A stretch of 38,827 nt of DNA from positions 1-38,827 of the forward strand of contig JAIROA010000023.1 of assembly GCA_031257775.1 (NCBI GenBank), given 5' to 3'. The notes under the pieces are model-generated. The model had not been told where the DNA came from, did not search any database, and saw nothing but the letters and a program-made list of their open reading frames with translations. The DNA is from Synergistaceae bacterium. GTDB lineage: Bacteria; Synergistota; Synergistia; Synergistales; Synergistaceae. A program made the position numbers and the translations under genes. Of this stretch, positions 24,066 through 34,038 are shown piece after piece (position 1 is the stretch's first letter; each line of letters starts with the position of its first letter).

Positions 24066-26415
24066 ACGCGTCTCTCACCCGAAATCCAGCAAAAAAGGCG
24101 GGCGCGACGCAAAGCAGGGCAAGTTCAAGGCAAGCTCCGTAAGCGAGCTGACCGCTCCCAAAACAGTCAAAGCCAGGCCTAAGATGGATATGGCCCAGAT
24201 TCGCGAAAGGGCCGAGTTCGGGCTGTTTATATTTTCATGCGTCGCCTTAGCGGTCGACTTCTTTCTCATCGCAAGCGTACTGACAGGCTGGACCGGCGTT
24301 TTGGGGCGCTCTTCCGGCGAGTGGCTTGTGCGGAAGTTCGGAATGCCTGTTCTCGTTATTTTGCTTTTCGGCGCGTACCTCTGCCTGACACGGATATGCC
24401 AGAAAACGCTCCCTCAGCCATTGCGCCAGACGGCTGGGACGTTCCTCCTCTACATATCGGCCTCGTTGTGCCTGGGGCTTTTGGATTTTGCCTCAGCCGG
24501 CAGCGCGTACTTCCTGACGCCGGGGGAGATAGGGCGCGGATTCTCTCGGTGGTCTTACGAAAATCTGGGGCCTCTCGGGACGACGCTCGTCGGTTTTCTG
24601 ATAATCGGTCTGGACATGTACTTCTTTGGCTTCACGATGCCGTTCGAAGCGCTAAGAGATGCCTTCGCCAGGCTCAAAAAAAGGGCCCGGGCTTCCCGCT
24701 CCAGGCACGAATACATGAGCGAAGCCGAAGAAGATGAGGAAGGCGGGGAAGAGCTCGAGGACGAAAATGACGAGCCCGCCGATTACGGGGAATATGACGG
24801 GTATTCGGACCGCGGCGGGCATGGCGGGCCGGGGGATCCGTATGAGGCGGAAAGGGGCGGCGGGCAGCATTCCGCTGAAAGCGGCCTTGGAATCGATCCT
24901 TTCGGGGACTACGGCAAGAGCGACATGGATAACCTGCCTGACCCCGAGGACATAGAGTACAGGAGCCCATCCGCCCCGCCGGGGCAGTTCCCGCCTCCTT
25001 TTGAGATATTCGGCATTGAGGATGACGACGAAGGCTGGATAACGGAGGAGATGGCGCGTCCCTGGGGAGACCGGATCATCGACTCGCTGGGCGAGTTCGG
25101 CATAGAGGCCGAGCTTGCGGAAATACTCATAGGCCCGACAGTCATACAGTTCCGCATCCAGCCGTCGCCCGGCGTCAAGGTCAGCAGGATCGCGGGCCTG
25201 GCAAACGACCTCACGATGGCCCTGGCCGTCGCGAGCCTTCGCGTCGAGGCCCCGATACCGGGCAAGCCCTATGTAGGGATAGAGATACCGAACCCGATGC
25301 GGAGAGGCATCACGCTCCGTTCGATGATAGAGGAGGACGAGTATCAAAATACGGAGAAGAGCCTTCCCCTGCCAATGGGAGTGACGATAAACGGAGACCC
25401 GCTCGTCGTGGGCCTTGAGGAGCTTCCGCATCTTCTCGTCGCCGGGACGACCGGCTCCGGCAAGAGCGTCTTCGTCAACAGCTGCATAATAGGGCTCTGC
25501 TCGACGCGCCGCCCCGACGAACTGAAGATGGTGCTTGTGGATCCCAAGAGGGTCGAGATGGCGTCATACGAAAAGCTGCCGCACATACTGACCCCGCCCG
25601 TGACGGATCCCAAAAAGGCCGTTCACGTCTTAGGCTGGGCAGTGCGCGAGATGGGGCAGAGGTACAGCCGTTTCGCGGAGGGCAGGGTGAGGAATCTAGC
25701 GTCGTACAACGAAGCGGTGCTGCCCAAGGACAGGCTCCCGCACATCGTCATCGTCGTCGACGAGCTTGCTGATCTCATGATGACCGCCGCAAAGGAGGTC
25801 GAGGAATATATATGCCGTCTGGCCCAGATGGCGCGCGCCGTGGGAATTCACCTCATACTGGCGACTCAGCGCCCGTCGGTGAACGTCATAACGGGCCTCA
25901 TCAAGGCAAATGTCCCGGCCAGGGTCGCGTTCACGCTTCCCTCCATGATGGATTCCAGGACGATAATCGACTCAGGAGGCGCCGAGAAGCTGCTTGGGCG
26001 CGGGGACATGCTGTTTCTGTCCACGCAGAGCCCGAAGCCGGTCCGCGTCCAGTCGCCCTGGATAGACGAACGCTCCATAGCCCGCTGGATCAATTATCTC
26101 ATTAACATGTTCGGCGAGCCTGTCTACACGGACATAGACGATCAGGGAGACTCTCCCGCCGGGTTTGAGGATCAGGGCAGTTTCGACGACGCGCTTCTCG
26201 ACGAGGCGGTGAGGGTCGTCACCTCAACGGGAATGGCCTCGGCAAGCGGGCTTCAGAGAAGGCTTCGCATCGGCTTCACGAGGGCCGGGCGCCTCGTCGA
26301 TATGATGGAGAAGGCCGGGATAATAGGACCGGCGGACGGCGCGCGTCCCAGGGAGATACTGATGGACGAGGAAGAGGCCGAGGATATGCTTGGCAGGCTG
26401 AGAGGCATGAATTGA
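24055..26415 (+). CDS. ftsK: DNA translocase FtsK/SpoIIIE
   Basis: A 786-residue DNA pump that moves chromosome ends through the closing division septum. A basic N-terminus is followed by four membrane segments (about 55-79, 96-113, 128-149, 173-195), then a strongly acidic Glu/Asp/Gly-rich linker (about 222-330). The motor has Walker A GTTGSGKSVF (K470), Walker B VIVVDELADLM (D569/E570) and LATQRPSVNVITGLIKANVP. A C-terminal winged-helix gamma domain (LQRRLRIGFTRAGRLVDMME) should read KOPS-like sites. The linker is much shorter than in E. coli FtsK. It overlaps tldD upstream and the thiN gene downstream by 4 nt. Confidence 0.95.
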   Translation: MTAKRVSHPKSSKKGGRDAKQGKFKASSVSELTAPKTVKARPKMDMAQIRERAEFGLFIFSCVALAVDFFLIASVLTGWTGVLGRSSGEWLVRKFGMPVLVILLFGAYLCLTRICQKTLPQPLRQTAGTFLLYISASLCLGLLDFASAGSAYFLTPGEIGRGFSRWSYENLGPLGTTLVGFLIIGLDMYFFGFTMPFEALRDAFARLKKRARASRSRHEYMSEAEEDEEGGEELEDENDEPADYGEYDGYSDRGGHGGPGDPYEAERGGGQHSAESGLGIDPFGDYGKSDMDNLPDPEDIEYRSPSAPPGQFPPPFEIFGIEDDDEGWITEEMARPWGDRIIDSLGEFGIEAELAEILIGPTVIQFRIQPSPGVKVSRIAGLANDLTMALAVASLRVEAPIPGKPYVGIEIPNPMRRGITLRSMIEEDEYQNTEKSLPLPMGVTINGDPLVVGLEELPHLLVAGTTGSGKSVFVNSCIIGLCSTRRPDELKMVLVDPKRVEMASYEKLPHILTPPVTDPKKAVHVLGWAVREMGQRYSRFAEGRVRNLASYNEAVLPKDRLPHIVIVVDELADLMMTAAKEVEEYICRLAQMARAVGIHLILATQRPSVNVITGLIKANVPARVAFTLPSMMDSRTIIDSGGAEKLLGRGDMLFLSTQSPKPVRVQSPWIDERSIARWINYLINMFGEPVYTDIDDQGDSPAGFEDQGSFDDALLDEAVRVVTSTGMASASGLQRRLRIGFTRAGRLVDMMEKAGIIGPADGARPREILMDEEEAEDMLGRLRGMN

Positions 26416-27131
26416 GGCCTGAGCTTCTGTCGGAAAGCGTTGATTTTTTCGCTGAGGATCCGGGCCAGATGCCTAAGACGCTCTTCGTGCTGGGCGGAAG
26501 AAAGCCGGACGGCGCCTGGCTTGCCGATTTCGTTGGACGCAACGGGTTCTCCGTCTGGGCCGTTGACAGCGGCGTGGCCGCCTGCCGGAACGCCGGAGTC
26601 TCGCCTGCCGTTCTAATAGGCGACAGAGACAGCGCCTCTTCGGAGGACTGGGAGTGGGGGCTTGGCTCAGGCGCTGATGAATATCTGCACCCCGCGGCTA
26701 AGGATCTGACGGATTTTCAGCTCGCCGCCGGACTCATGAGGGAGAGGGGACGCGCCGGCTTAGTGCTGACCGGATGCTTCGGCGGAAGGTTCGATCATCT
26801 CTTTAGCATCGTCGGCACATTCGCCAGGGAGCGCTCGCTATGCATGATCGACGAGACGGAGGGGCTCTTCCTGATACGGCCTTCGGAAGAACATGACATA
26901 GCCTTCAGGAAACGCCCGATGGCGATATCCCTGCTTCCGTTGTCCGAGGAGTGTTCCGGGGTTCGCCTCAGCGGTGTGCGATGGCCGCTTGAAGGCGTGA
27001 GCCTCATGCGGGACTACCCCTGGGCCGTGAGCAACGAGGCTCTGCCTGATGGGGACGGCACCGTCTGCCAGGAAGTCAGGGCCTGCTGCGGGAGCGGGCT
27101 CATGGGTTTTTACTGGAGTTTTAGGAAATAA
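26412..27131 (+). CDS. thiN: Thiamine pyrophosphokinase
   Basis: A 239-residue protein that makes thiamine diphosphate from thiamine and ATP. Family motifs are FVLGGRKPD, VWAVDSGVAACRNAGVSPAV, LIGDRDS, the KDLTDFQLA motif and GCFGGRFDHLFSI. The C-terminal substrate domain has RKRPMAISLLPLS and a final GDGTVCQEV segment. The TTG at 26412 overlaps the ftsK stop (TTGA), with GAGAGG upstream. The product is the cofactor of the transketolase encoded about 9 kb upstream on the same strand. Convergent with the HD-GYP gene. Confidence 0.9.
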   Translation: MRPELLSESVDFFAEDPGQMPKTLFVLGGRKPDGAWLADFVGRNGFSVWAVDSGVAACRNAGVSPAVLIGDRDSASSEDWEWGLGSGADEYLHPAAKDLTDFQLAAGLMRERGRAGLVLTGCFGGRFDHLFSIVGTFARERSLCMIDETEGLFLIRPSEEHDIAFRKRPMAISLLPLSEECSGVRLSGVRWPLEGVSLMRDYPWAVSNEALPDGDGTVCQEVRACCGSGLMGFYWSFRK

Positions 27132-27132
27132 C

Positions 27133-27152
27133 GCCGGCTTAAAAGAAGCGGC
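27133..27152. terminator. Weak hairpin between convergent genes
   Basis: GCCG-CTT pairs with AAG-CGGC through a single-base bulge around AAAAG. It lies between the thiN stop and the stop of the HD-GYP gene. No good T-run follows on either strand, so termination is uncertain. Confidence 0.3.
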
Positions 27153-28334
27153 TTATCTGTCAGCGCTGCCTATCAGCACCTGAGCCTTCACTTCCGCGTC
27201 TATGGCTTCCTCATTGATAAAGCCGTCCGTGGCGCTTGGCGTCAGTTCATGCGCGATGTACTGGAATGTGCCTCCAAGCTCGCGGAATGCCTCCGCAACG
27301 TCAGGATCGAAGTGGCGCCCGCTTTCGCCCATTATGAACGCCAGCGCCTCGTTATGCGGCATCGGCGGCTTATAGACCCGCTGGCTTACCATCGCGTCAT
27401 ATACGTCCGCTATTGCCATCAGCCGTCCGGGGATGGGGATTTCGTCTCCTTTGAGCCTCCTCGGGTAGCCGTTTCCGTCCCATTTCTCATGATGCGTCCA
27501 TGAGATCTCGTCAGCGAGTTTCAGAAACACGTTGCCCGGCAGACGTGTGACGAGCTTGCTTAAAATCTCGTGCCCGTATGTCGTGTGCTTTTTGATCTCC
27601 TCGTACTCTTCCGGCGTCAGCCGTGCCGGCTTGAGCAGGATGTGGTCAGGAACGCCGACTTTCCCGATGTCATGAAGCGTGGCGGCGGTGCCTAAGTCGG
27701 TGGAGTGTATGGACGCCAAGAACGCCTTGAACTTCGGGTGTTCCTTCAGCTTGACGGAAAGAGCCTCCACGTAGTACCTCGTCCGCATGACGTGATCGGC
27801 GGTCTCAGAGTCCCTTGTCTCAGCCAGGCTCGCCATCGCCTCTATTATGACGCCCTGCGTCACGGCAAGCTCCTGCGTGCGTTCCCGGACCTTTATCTCG
27901 AGCATCTCGTTTTGCTCCTTGAGCGCTTTTTTGGCGTTCAGGAGCGAAAGATGCACGTCAAGCCTCGCCTGGACTTCCAGGATCGCGAACGGCTTCACCA
28001 TGTAGTCGACGGCGCCAAGCTCGAACCCCCGGGCCTTGTCGTGTATGTCCGTCATCGCCGTAAGGAATATGACGGGGATATCGGCGGTCTTCGGGTTCTC
28101 CTTGAGTTTTATGCAAACGTCGTATCCGCTTATCCCAGGCATTACGACATCCAGAAGGATGATGTCCGGCGGGGTCCTGTCGACAATGTCGAGCGCCGTC
28201 TTTCCGTCCGTAGCCGTGATTATGTCGTATCTGCCGCTTAAGGCGGCCTCAATGATATCGATATTGAGCGCCGTGTCGTCGACGACTAGAACCGTGCTTC
28301 TGTTTTCCGTGATTTTTGAGCTTCCGCTGTCCAT
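27153..28334 (-). CDS. Response regulator with HD-GYP domain (probable cyclic di-GMP phosphodiesterase)
   Basis: A 393-residue protein. The N-terminal receiver has D19/D20, phospho-acceptor D62 (IILLDVVMPGISGYD), LTAMTD and K114 (VKPF). A coiled-coil linker (about 132-160) leads to an HD-GYP domain with H181, H221/D222 (LHDIGKVGVPDHILLK), HHEKWDGNGYP (281-291) and IADVYDAMVSQRVY. The intact GYP and HD residues predict hydrolysis of cyclic di-GMP, controlled by phosphorylation. No kinase is adjacent. It lies 24 nt after the rlmB stop on the same strand, so it could be read from the uvr transcript past a hairpin at 28358-28380. Confidence 0.93.
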   Translation of the reverse strand: MDSGSSKITENRSTVLVVDDTALNIDIIEAALSGRYDIITATDGKTALDIVDRTPPDIILLDVVMPGISGYDVCIKLKENPKTADIPVIFLTAMTDIHDKARGFELGAVDYMVKPFAILEVQARLDVHLSLLNAKKALKEQNEMLEIKVRERTQELAVTQGVIIEAMASLAETRDSETADHVMRTRYYVEALSVKLKEHPKFKAFLASIHSTDLGTAATLHDIGKVGVPDHILLKPARLTPEEYEEIKKHTTYGHEILSKLVTRLPGNVFLKLADEISWTHHEKWDGNGYPRRLKGDEIPIPGRLMAIADVYDAMVSQRVYKPPMPHNEALAFIMGESGRHFDPDVAEAFRELGGTFQYIAHELTPSATDGFINEEAIDAEVKAQVLIGSADR

Positions 28335-28357
28335 GTTCCTACCTTCTTAAATGAGAT

Positions 28358-28380
28358 GCTAAACTGTTGCACAGTTTAGC
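28358..28380 (-). terminator. Hairpin at the rlmB stop codon
   Basis: A perfect 10-bp inverted repeat (28358-28367 with 28371-28380) with a 3-nt loop. The rlmB stop codon is inside the stem. On the minus strand only CATCTCATTTAAG follows, so it is a weak terminator or an RNA-stabilising hairpin between rlmB and the HD-GYP gene. Confidence 0.45.
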
Positions 28381-29141
28381 CTAAACCACTCGAACATTGC
28401 AACCGCCAAAGCGACAGATGCGTTAAGGCTGCCTGTCTTGCCGGCGATGGGAATGCCCAGTGTCTCGTCGCACGCGGACGCGGTGGCATTGCCGATTCCC
28501 TTGCTCTCAGAGCCGACCACGAGCAACGTCCGGGCTGGCAGCTTGTCTTCATATATTGTTCTCTTCCCGGCTGAATCGAGGGCAATGGCCCATAATCCCG
28601 CCGCCTGAAACTCCTTTACCGCGTTCGCCACATTCCCGACCGCCGCTAAGGGAAGCCTCAGCGAAGCGCCTGCGCTGGTCTTCACGACCGTTCCCGTGGG
28701 GAGCGAATTTCTCCTGAGCGGCATGGCGAGGAAGCTTGCCGACGCGGCCTCCGCCGAGCGTATCATGGCGCCGAGATTGTGGGGATCCAGAACGTGATCC
28801 GCAAGCACGACGAGCGCCTTTGCCGGGGGCTTGGGAAGCAGGCTGAGCGCGTCTGTGATGTTCAGCATAGGCCTGGGCGCGATTATTGCTATGACGCCCT
28901 GATGATTCGTTCCGTCCGCGAGGGAGTTCATTGCCCCGGGCTCGACCTTCTGAAGCGGAACGCCGGACTCGCGGCACAATCCTGCTATCTGGTCGAGCGC
29001 TGCCCGCTGCATCGACTTTGACGCGATGACCTTGAGGCACCTCGAAGGCTCATCCAGAAGGAGCTGCGTCACCGGGTTCCTCCCCCAGCAGATATCTTCC
29101 TTTGCCCTGGCGTTTCCGCCCGGCGCGCCCGTTCCCCTCAT
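28359..29141 (-). CDS. rlmB: 23S rRNA 2'-O-methyltransferase of the RlmB/TrmH SPOUT family
   Basis: A 260-residue protein. An N-terminal L30e-like substrate domain (ICWGRNPVTQLLLDEPSRC ... QGVIAIIAP) is followed by a SPOUT methyltransferase domain. Knot motifs are LDPHNLGAMIRSAEA, LVVGSESKGIG and IPIAGKTGSLNASVALAVAM. RlmB methylates the 2'-OH of G2251 (E. coli numbering) in 23S rRNA; a TrmH-like tRNA target cannot be excluded. The start overlaps the uvrA stop by 4 nt (ATGA), showing translational coupling in a uvrB-uvrA-rlmB operon. Confidence 0.9.
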   Translation of the reverse strand: MRGTGAPGGNARAKEDICWGRNPVTQLLLDEPSRCLKVIASKSMQRAALDQIAGLCRESGVPLQKVEPGAMNSLADGTNHQGVIAIIAPRPMLNITDALSLLPKPPAKALVVLADHVLDPHNLGAMIRSAEAASASFLAMPLRRNSLPTGTVVKTSAGASLRLPLAAVGNVANAVKEFQAAGLWAIALDSAGKRTIYEDKLPARTLLVVGSESKGIGNATASACDETLGIPIAGKTGSLNASVALAVAMFEWFRLNCATV

Positions 29142-31954
29142 CGTTTCAGCTCCTTAAGGTAATCGCGCAGATAGGCGGACGTGTACCCCGACTTAACGCG
29201 CGAAACCTGCTCAGGCGTTCCCTTCGCGACCAGCTGGCCTCCTCTGGCGCCGCCCTCGGGGCCCAGGTCTATAAGATAGTCCGAGGAGACCAGGACATCC
29301 AGGTTATGCTCTATGAGCAGCACGGAATTGCCCTGATCGACCAGCTTATGGAGCAGCAGCAAAAGCTTCCTGACATCCGTGTAGTGCAGCCCGGTCGTCG
29401 GCTCGTCCAGGAGATAGAGCGAGTTTCCACGGAAACGCTTTCCAAGCTCCGTGGCGAGCTTCACGCGCTGCGCCTCTCCCCCGGATAGCGTCGTCGCGGA
29501 CTGGCCGAGCTTTATGTACCCTAATCCCGCCTCCAGGATGACGTTCAGGCGGGACGCGATTCTCGGTATATCCTTGAAATGCTCCGCGGCCTCGTCAACA
29601 GTGAGATCCAGAACATCCGCTATGGAGAGGCCCTTGTGCAGAACCTCGAGCGTTTCCCTATTATATCTCTTTCCACGGCAGATATCACAATTTACGTAAA
29701 CATCCGGCAAAAACAGCATGGAAACTTTAAGCACGCCGTCCCCGCAGCAGGCTTCGCAGCGGCCGCCCTTCACGTTGAAGCTGAAGCGTCCAGGCATGTA
29801 GCCTCTTAGTTTCGACTCAGGCAGCTGCGCGTAAAACTCCCTGATCGGAGTGAAGACGCCCGTGTAGGTGGCAGGATTCGATCTGGGTGTCCGGCCAATA
29901 GGGCTTTGGTCGACAAGCACGACGTTGCGCAGCCCTTCGGCGCCCGTTATTCTGCCGAATTTCCCAGCCTTGTCCTTGTACTCGCTGTCAAGCTCCATCC
30001 GCAGCCCTTTATAAAGTATCTCGTACATAAACGTGCTCTTGCCAGAGCCGGAAAGGCCGCACATGGAGGCCAGGACGCCTTTGGGGACGGAGATGTTTAT
30101 CCCCTTTAAATTGTTCTCCCGGCAATCCGTGACGCTTATCCACCCCTGCGGGGTTCTCCTGCCTCCGTTTGCCTTTATTATGCCTGTAATCTCCCCGCGC
30201 AGGAACGCCCCGGAGAGGGAGTCCGACGCCGCTATGGCGTCCGGCTCTCCCTGAATCACGATGTTCCCGCCATGCTCGCCGGCGCCTGGGCCAAGCTCCA
30301 GGACGTAATCCGCCGCTTTCAGCGCGTCCCTGTCGTGTTCGACGACGATGACGGTGTTCCCGAGCCCGCGGATGGCATCTAGCGTTTCAAGAAGCCTGTT
30401 CGTGTCCTTGGGGTGCAGGCCGATGGTAGGCTCGTCCAGCACGTAGAGGACGCCGGAGAGCTTCGACCCTATCTGGGTGGCTAGGCGTATCCTCTGGCTC
30501 TCCCCGCCGGAGAGCGTGTCAGCCCTGCGGTCGAGAGACAGGTATCCTGCCCCGACGTCGGCCAGGAAGGACAGGCGTTTCTGCACCTCCGAAAAGGCCT
30601 GGCCCACTATTTTTTTCTGGTTCTCGGAGAGCGAAAGCGACTCCAGCGCCGGCATCAATTCCTCGACCGGCATCGCGGAGAGTTCCGCTATATTGTACCC
30701 GCCCAGCCTCACGGCAAGCGCCTCCGGTTTCAGCCTCCTGCCGCCGCAGCTCTTGCATATGTCGTCGACCCTGTAGCGCGACATGTCTTCCCGCCAGTTT
30801 TCCGACTCGGTCTCGTCGAAGCGCCTCGTGAGCCAAGGTATCAGGCCCTCGTAATGCCCCATGTACTCGCTTTCGCCGTTTTTGTCGACGAACGTCAGGA
30901 GAAGTTTTTCGGGGGATCCGTAAAGCAGCACGTTTTGGGCTTCCCGCGGAAGCTCGTCGAACGGATGCCGCAGATCCCAGCCGTGCCGGGACGCTATCAT
31001 CTCCGCTCTCTGAAGCATGTACTTGTAGCTTTTCCACGGCAAAAAGCCGCCCTCAGCGATCGGGAGGCTGCCTATGACCGCCAGCTCCGGCGAAAAGTGC
31101 TGATGGATGCCTATGCCTGAGCACTCAGGGCAAGCGCCGAACGGGTTGTTGAACGAGAATAGCCGCGGCTCTATTTCCGGAAGGCTGATCTGGCAGTCAG
31201 GGCAGATGTATTTTTCCGTTAGCTCCAGATCCGGCGAATCTTCGCAGTGGAGGAGGACGAAGCCATCCGAGAGGCGAAGCGCTATCTCAACGGCCTCTGA
31301 TATCCTCGACTTGTTTTCGTCCCTTACTCTCAGCCTGTCGATCACGACCTCGATCGAGTGACGTTTTTTCTTGTCGAGAGGCACCTGTTCCTCAAGCCAG
31401 TACGTCTCGCCGTCTATGCGGGCGCGCATGTAGCCCTGCGCGCGGAGCTGATGGAGCAGGTTGCGGTACTCGCCCTTCTTGCCGCGCACGAGAGGCGACA
31501 TTATTTCAAGGGCTTTGCCGCCGTATTCGCCGAAAATCCTGTCCGTTATCTCGTCGAGACTGTATCTGAGGACAGGCTTGCCGCACGACGGGCAGTGCGG
31601 AGTCCCCGCCCTGCCGAAGAGCAGGCGGAGATAGTCGTATATCTCCGTCACGGTGCCCACCGTCGAGCGGGGGTTGTGGCTCGTCCCCTTCTGCTCTATC
31701 GAGATGGCCGGCGACAGCCCTGATATGTCGTCGACGTCCGGCTTGTCCTGCATTCCGAGAAACTGTCTCGCGTATGATGACAGTGACTCCACGTAGCGTC
31801 TCTGCCCCTCAGCGTAGATGGTGTCAAACGCGAGCGACGACTTGCCGGATCCCGATGGGCCTGTTAGAAGGACCAGTTTATTTTTGGGGAGATCGACGCT
31901 TATGTTTTTTAAATTGTGCTGACGGGCGCCGATGACCCTTATCCATTCTGACAC
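29138..31954 (-). CDS. uvrA: Excinuclease ABC subunit A
   Basis: A 938-residue damage-sensing ATPase of nucleotide excision repair, normal length. Domain I has Walker [15 protein letters not shown] (K38), [14 protein letters not shown], a zinc module with CPDC and CPEC, and [16 protein letters not shown]. Domain II has [13 protein letters not shown], the second zinc module ([11 protein letters not shown] ... [10 protein letters not shown]) and [16 protein letters not shown] with [10 protein letters not shown]. The GTG at 31954 has GGGAGGATT upstream and gives the usual N-terminus. This start lies 77 nt inside the 3' end of uvrB. Its stop overlaps the rlmB start. Confidence 0.97.
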   Translation of the reverse strand: MSEWIRVIGARQHNLKNISVDLPKNKLVLLTGPSGSGKSSLAFDTIYAEGQRRYVESLSSYARQFLGMQDKPDVDDISGLSPAISIEQKGTSHNPRSTVGTVTEIYDYLRLLFGRAGTPHCPSCGKPVLRYSLDEITDRIFGEYGGKALEIMSPLVRGKKGEYRNLLHQLRAQGYMRARIDGETYWLEEQVPLDKKKRHSIEVVIDRLRVRDENKSRISEAVEIALRLSDGFVLLHCEDSPDLELTEKYICPDCQISLPEIEPRLFSFNNPFGACPECSGIGIHQHFSPELAVIGSLPIAEGGFLPWKSYKYMLQRAEMIASRHGWDLRHPFDELPREAQNVLLYGSPEKLLLTFVDKNGESEYMGHYEGLIPWLTRRFDETESENWREDMSRYRVDDICKSCGGRRLKPEALAVRLGGYNIAELSAMPVEELMPALESLSLSENQKKIVGQAFSEVQKRLSFLADVGAGYLSLDRRADTLSGGESQRIRLATQIGSKLSGVLYVLDEPTIGLHPKDTNRLLETLDAIRGLGNTVIVVEHDRDALKAADYVLELGPGAGEHGGNIVIQGEPDAIAASDSLSGAFLRGEITGIIKANGGRRTPQGWISVTDCRENNLKGINISVPKGVLASMCGLSGSGKSTFMYEILYKGLRMELDSEYKDKAGKFGRITGAEGLRNVVLVDQSPIGRTPRSNPATYTGVFTPIREFYAQLPESKLRGYMPGRFSFNVKGGRCEACCGDGVLKVSMLFLPDVYVNCDICRGKRYNRETLEVLHKGLSIADVLDLTVDEAAEHFKDIPRIASRLNVILEAGLGYIKLGQSATTLSGGEAQRVKLATELGKRFRGNSLYLLDEPTTGLHYTDVRKLLLLLHKLVDQGNSVLLIEHNLDVLVSSDYLIDLGPEGGARGGQLVAKGTPEQVSRVKSGYTSAYLRDYLKELKR

Positions 31955-34001
31955 GTATTAATCCTCCCTCATTGCCATGCTTCGCTGCCGAGATGGCGTC
32001 GCGGAGTTCCGCCGCTAGCTCGAAGTCGAGGCGCTCGACCGCCTCCCACATGCGGCGCTCCATGTCGCGGATCATAAATTTCGCGCTTGCCGCGTCCATT
32101 GCCGCCTCGCTGTCGGAAGCCGCCGTTATCGGGCCGCTTCCGGCGCTTTCAAGAAGCTCTTCCGGCAGCAGGTGTTTTACCGCTTTAATTATCGTTTTCG
32201 GGGTTATCCCGTGTTCGGCGTTGTACTTGATCTGTGCCGCGCGCCGTCTTTCCGTCTCGCGGATTGCCATGTCCAGGCTGTCCGTCATCTTGTCCGCGTA
32301 GAGGATGACCCGCCCCGCCTCATTTCTCGCCGCCCTGCCTATCATTTGAATGAGGGAGCGGAACGACCTCAGGTAGCCCTCCCTGTCCGCCTCGGTTATC
32401 GCCACCAGAGAGACTTCCGGCAGGTCTATGCCTTCCCTCAGGAGGTTGACGCCTATAAGCACTGAGTAGACGCCGAGGCGCAGGTCGCGAAGGATCTCAG
32501 CCCGCTCGAAAGTATCCATCTCGGAGTGAATGTACTGCACTTTCAGGCCTAGCCCGGCGTAGTACCTCGACAAGTCTTCGGCCGAGCGCTTTGTGAGCGT
32601 CGTGACGATCGCCCTCTGGCCGGAGGCTATGATTTCCCGCAGCTCGGCTAAAAGATGGTCGACCTGCCCGGTGGCCGGATATATCTCGACTTCCGGATCG
32701 GGGACGCCGGTAGGGCGTATGAGCTGCTCCGCGACCAGCGACGAATTTTCGAGTTCGTAGTCGCCGGGCGTGGCGGAGACGAAAAGGACGTTTTTCATGA
32801 AATGGCTGAACTCCTCGAAGCGGAGCGGCCTGTTGTCCAGGCATGAAGGAAGCCTGAAGCCATGCTCGACCAGCACTTCCTTCCTTGCCTTGTCTCCGTT
32901 GTACATCCCCCGTATTTGCGGGATGGACATGTGCGACTCGTCCACAAAGAGCAGGAAGTCGTCAGGGAAGAAGTCCATGAGCGTGCCTGGCGACTCTCCC
33001 GGTGCCCTGCCGTCCAGAAAACGCGAGTAGTTTTCTATGCCGGAGCAGTAGCCGACCTCAGTCAGCATCTCTAGGTCGTATCTCGTCCTGCTCGCGAGGC
33101 GCTGCGCCTCAAGCAGCCTTCCGCTTTCGCTGAAGCTCCTCACGCATTCCGCAAGCTCCTCCTCTATCATTGCCTTTGCCTTTATAATCGCGTCGTCCGT
33201 CGTCACGTAGTGCTTGGCGGGGAATATGGAGGCGCTTCGCTTGACGAGCAGGCTTTTACCTGAGACAGGGTCGATCTCTTCTATCCGCTCGATCTCGTCA
33301 TCGAAAAACGCTATCCGGAGGGCTGTGTCGCTGTAGGACGGGTATAGCTCCAGCACGTCGCCGCGTGCCCGGAAGACGCCCGGCGCAAACGCGGTGTCGT
33401 TGCGCTCGTAGTAGTTGTCCAAAAGGCGCATCATAAAATCCCGCCTCGGCCATATGTCGCCCTCGGCAAAGCGGAACACAGCGTCTTCGTAATTTTTTTT
33501 CTTGCCCAGCCCATATATGCAGGAGACGCTTGCCACGACCACGACGTCTCTCCGCTCGATAAGTGCTTTCGTGGTGGCAAGGCGCAGCTTCTCGATCCTC
33601 TCGTTTATGGAGGCATCCTTCTCTATGTAAATATCCTGTGCCGGGACGTAAGCCTCAGGCTGATAGTAGTCGTAATAGCTCACGAAATAATGCACGGCGT
33701 TGTTTGGGAAAAAATCCTTGAATTCGCTGTAAAGCTGCGCCGCGAGCGTCTTGTTGTGCGCCATGACGAGCGCGGGGCGCTGAAGGCGCGCTATTATATT
33801 GGCCATGGTGAACGTCTTGCCGCTTCCGGTGACGCCAAGAAGCGTCTGCATCGCGCTGCCCTGGCTCTCTTTGGCGCGCTCTATAAAACCGCCGCACAGC
33901 TTTTCTATGGCTTCCTGCTGATCCCCGGAGGCGGGCCAAGGCGAGACAAGCTCAAAATCCCTGTCTTCATCGCCGTAATCCCTCTGATTTCCCTCTTTCA
34001 A
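31878..34001 (-). CDS. uvrB: Excinuclease ABC subunit B
   Basis: A 707-residue helicase-like repair subunit that takes damaged DNA from UvrA and recruits UvrC. Walker A is LLGVTGSGKTFTMA (K62); the beta-hairpin region reads SYYDYYQPEAYVPAQDIYIE; motif II is LLFVDESHMSIPQI; motif VI is RSLIQMIGRAARN. The UvrC-binding UVR motif (MWEAVERLDFELAAELRDAI) lies near the end. After it comes a basic 25-residue tail ([18 protein letters not shown]) encoded inside the uvrA start region in another frame. The TTG at 34001 has GGAG upstream. A divergent promoter region at 34002-34146 precedes it. No uvrC is in the window. Confidence 0.97.
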   Translation of the reverse strand: MKEGNQRDYGDEDRDFELVSPWPASGDQQEAIEKLCGGFIERAKESQGSAMQTLLGVTGSGKTFTMANIIARLQRPALVMAHNKTLAAQLYSEFKDFFPNNAVHYFVSYYDYYQPEAYVPAQDIYIEKDASINERIEKLRLATTKALIERRDVVVVASVSCIYGLGKKKNYEDAVFRFAEGDIWPRRDFMMRLLDNYYERNDTAFAPGVFRARGDVLELYPSYSDTALRIAFFDDEIERIEEIDPVSGKSLLVKRSASIFPAKHYVTTDDAIIKAKAMIEEELAECVRSFSESGRLLEAQRLASRTRYDLEMLTEVGYCSGIENYSRFLDGRAPGESPGTLMDFFPDDFLLFVDESHMSIPQIRGMYNGDKARKEVLVEHGFRLPSCLDNRPLRFEEFSHFMKNVLFVSATPGDYELENSSLVAEQLIRPTGVPDPEVEIYPATGQVDHLLAELREIIASGQRAIVTTLTKRSAEDLSRYYAGLGLKVQYIHSEMDTFERAEILRDLRLGVYSVLIGVNLLREGIDLPEVSLVAITEADREGYLRSFRSLIQMIGRAARNEAGRVILYADKMTDSLDMAIRETERRRAAQIKYNAEHGITPKTIIKAVKHLLPEELLESAGSGPITAASDSEAAMDAASAKFMIRDMERRMWEAVERLDFELAAELRDAISAAKHGNEGGLIRVRMDKGHRRPSAQFKKHKRRSPQK

Positions 34002-34038
34002 TACGTATCTCCTCTCCCGGAAGTTTTTATCCAGGAGA

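Noticed and set aside
27249-28350. Plus-strand frames opposite the HD-GYP gene
   Set aside because: They are shadows of a gene with complete receiver and HD-GYP motifs on the minus strand.
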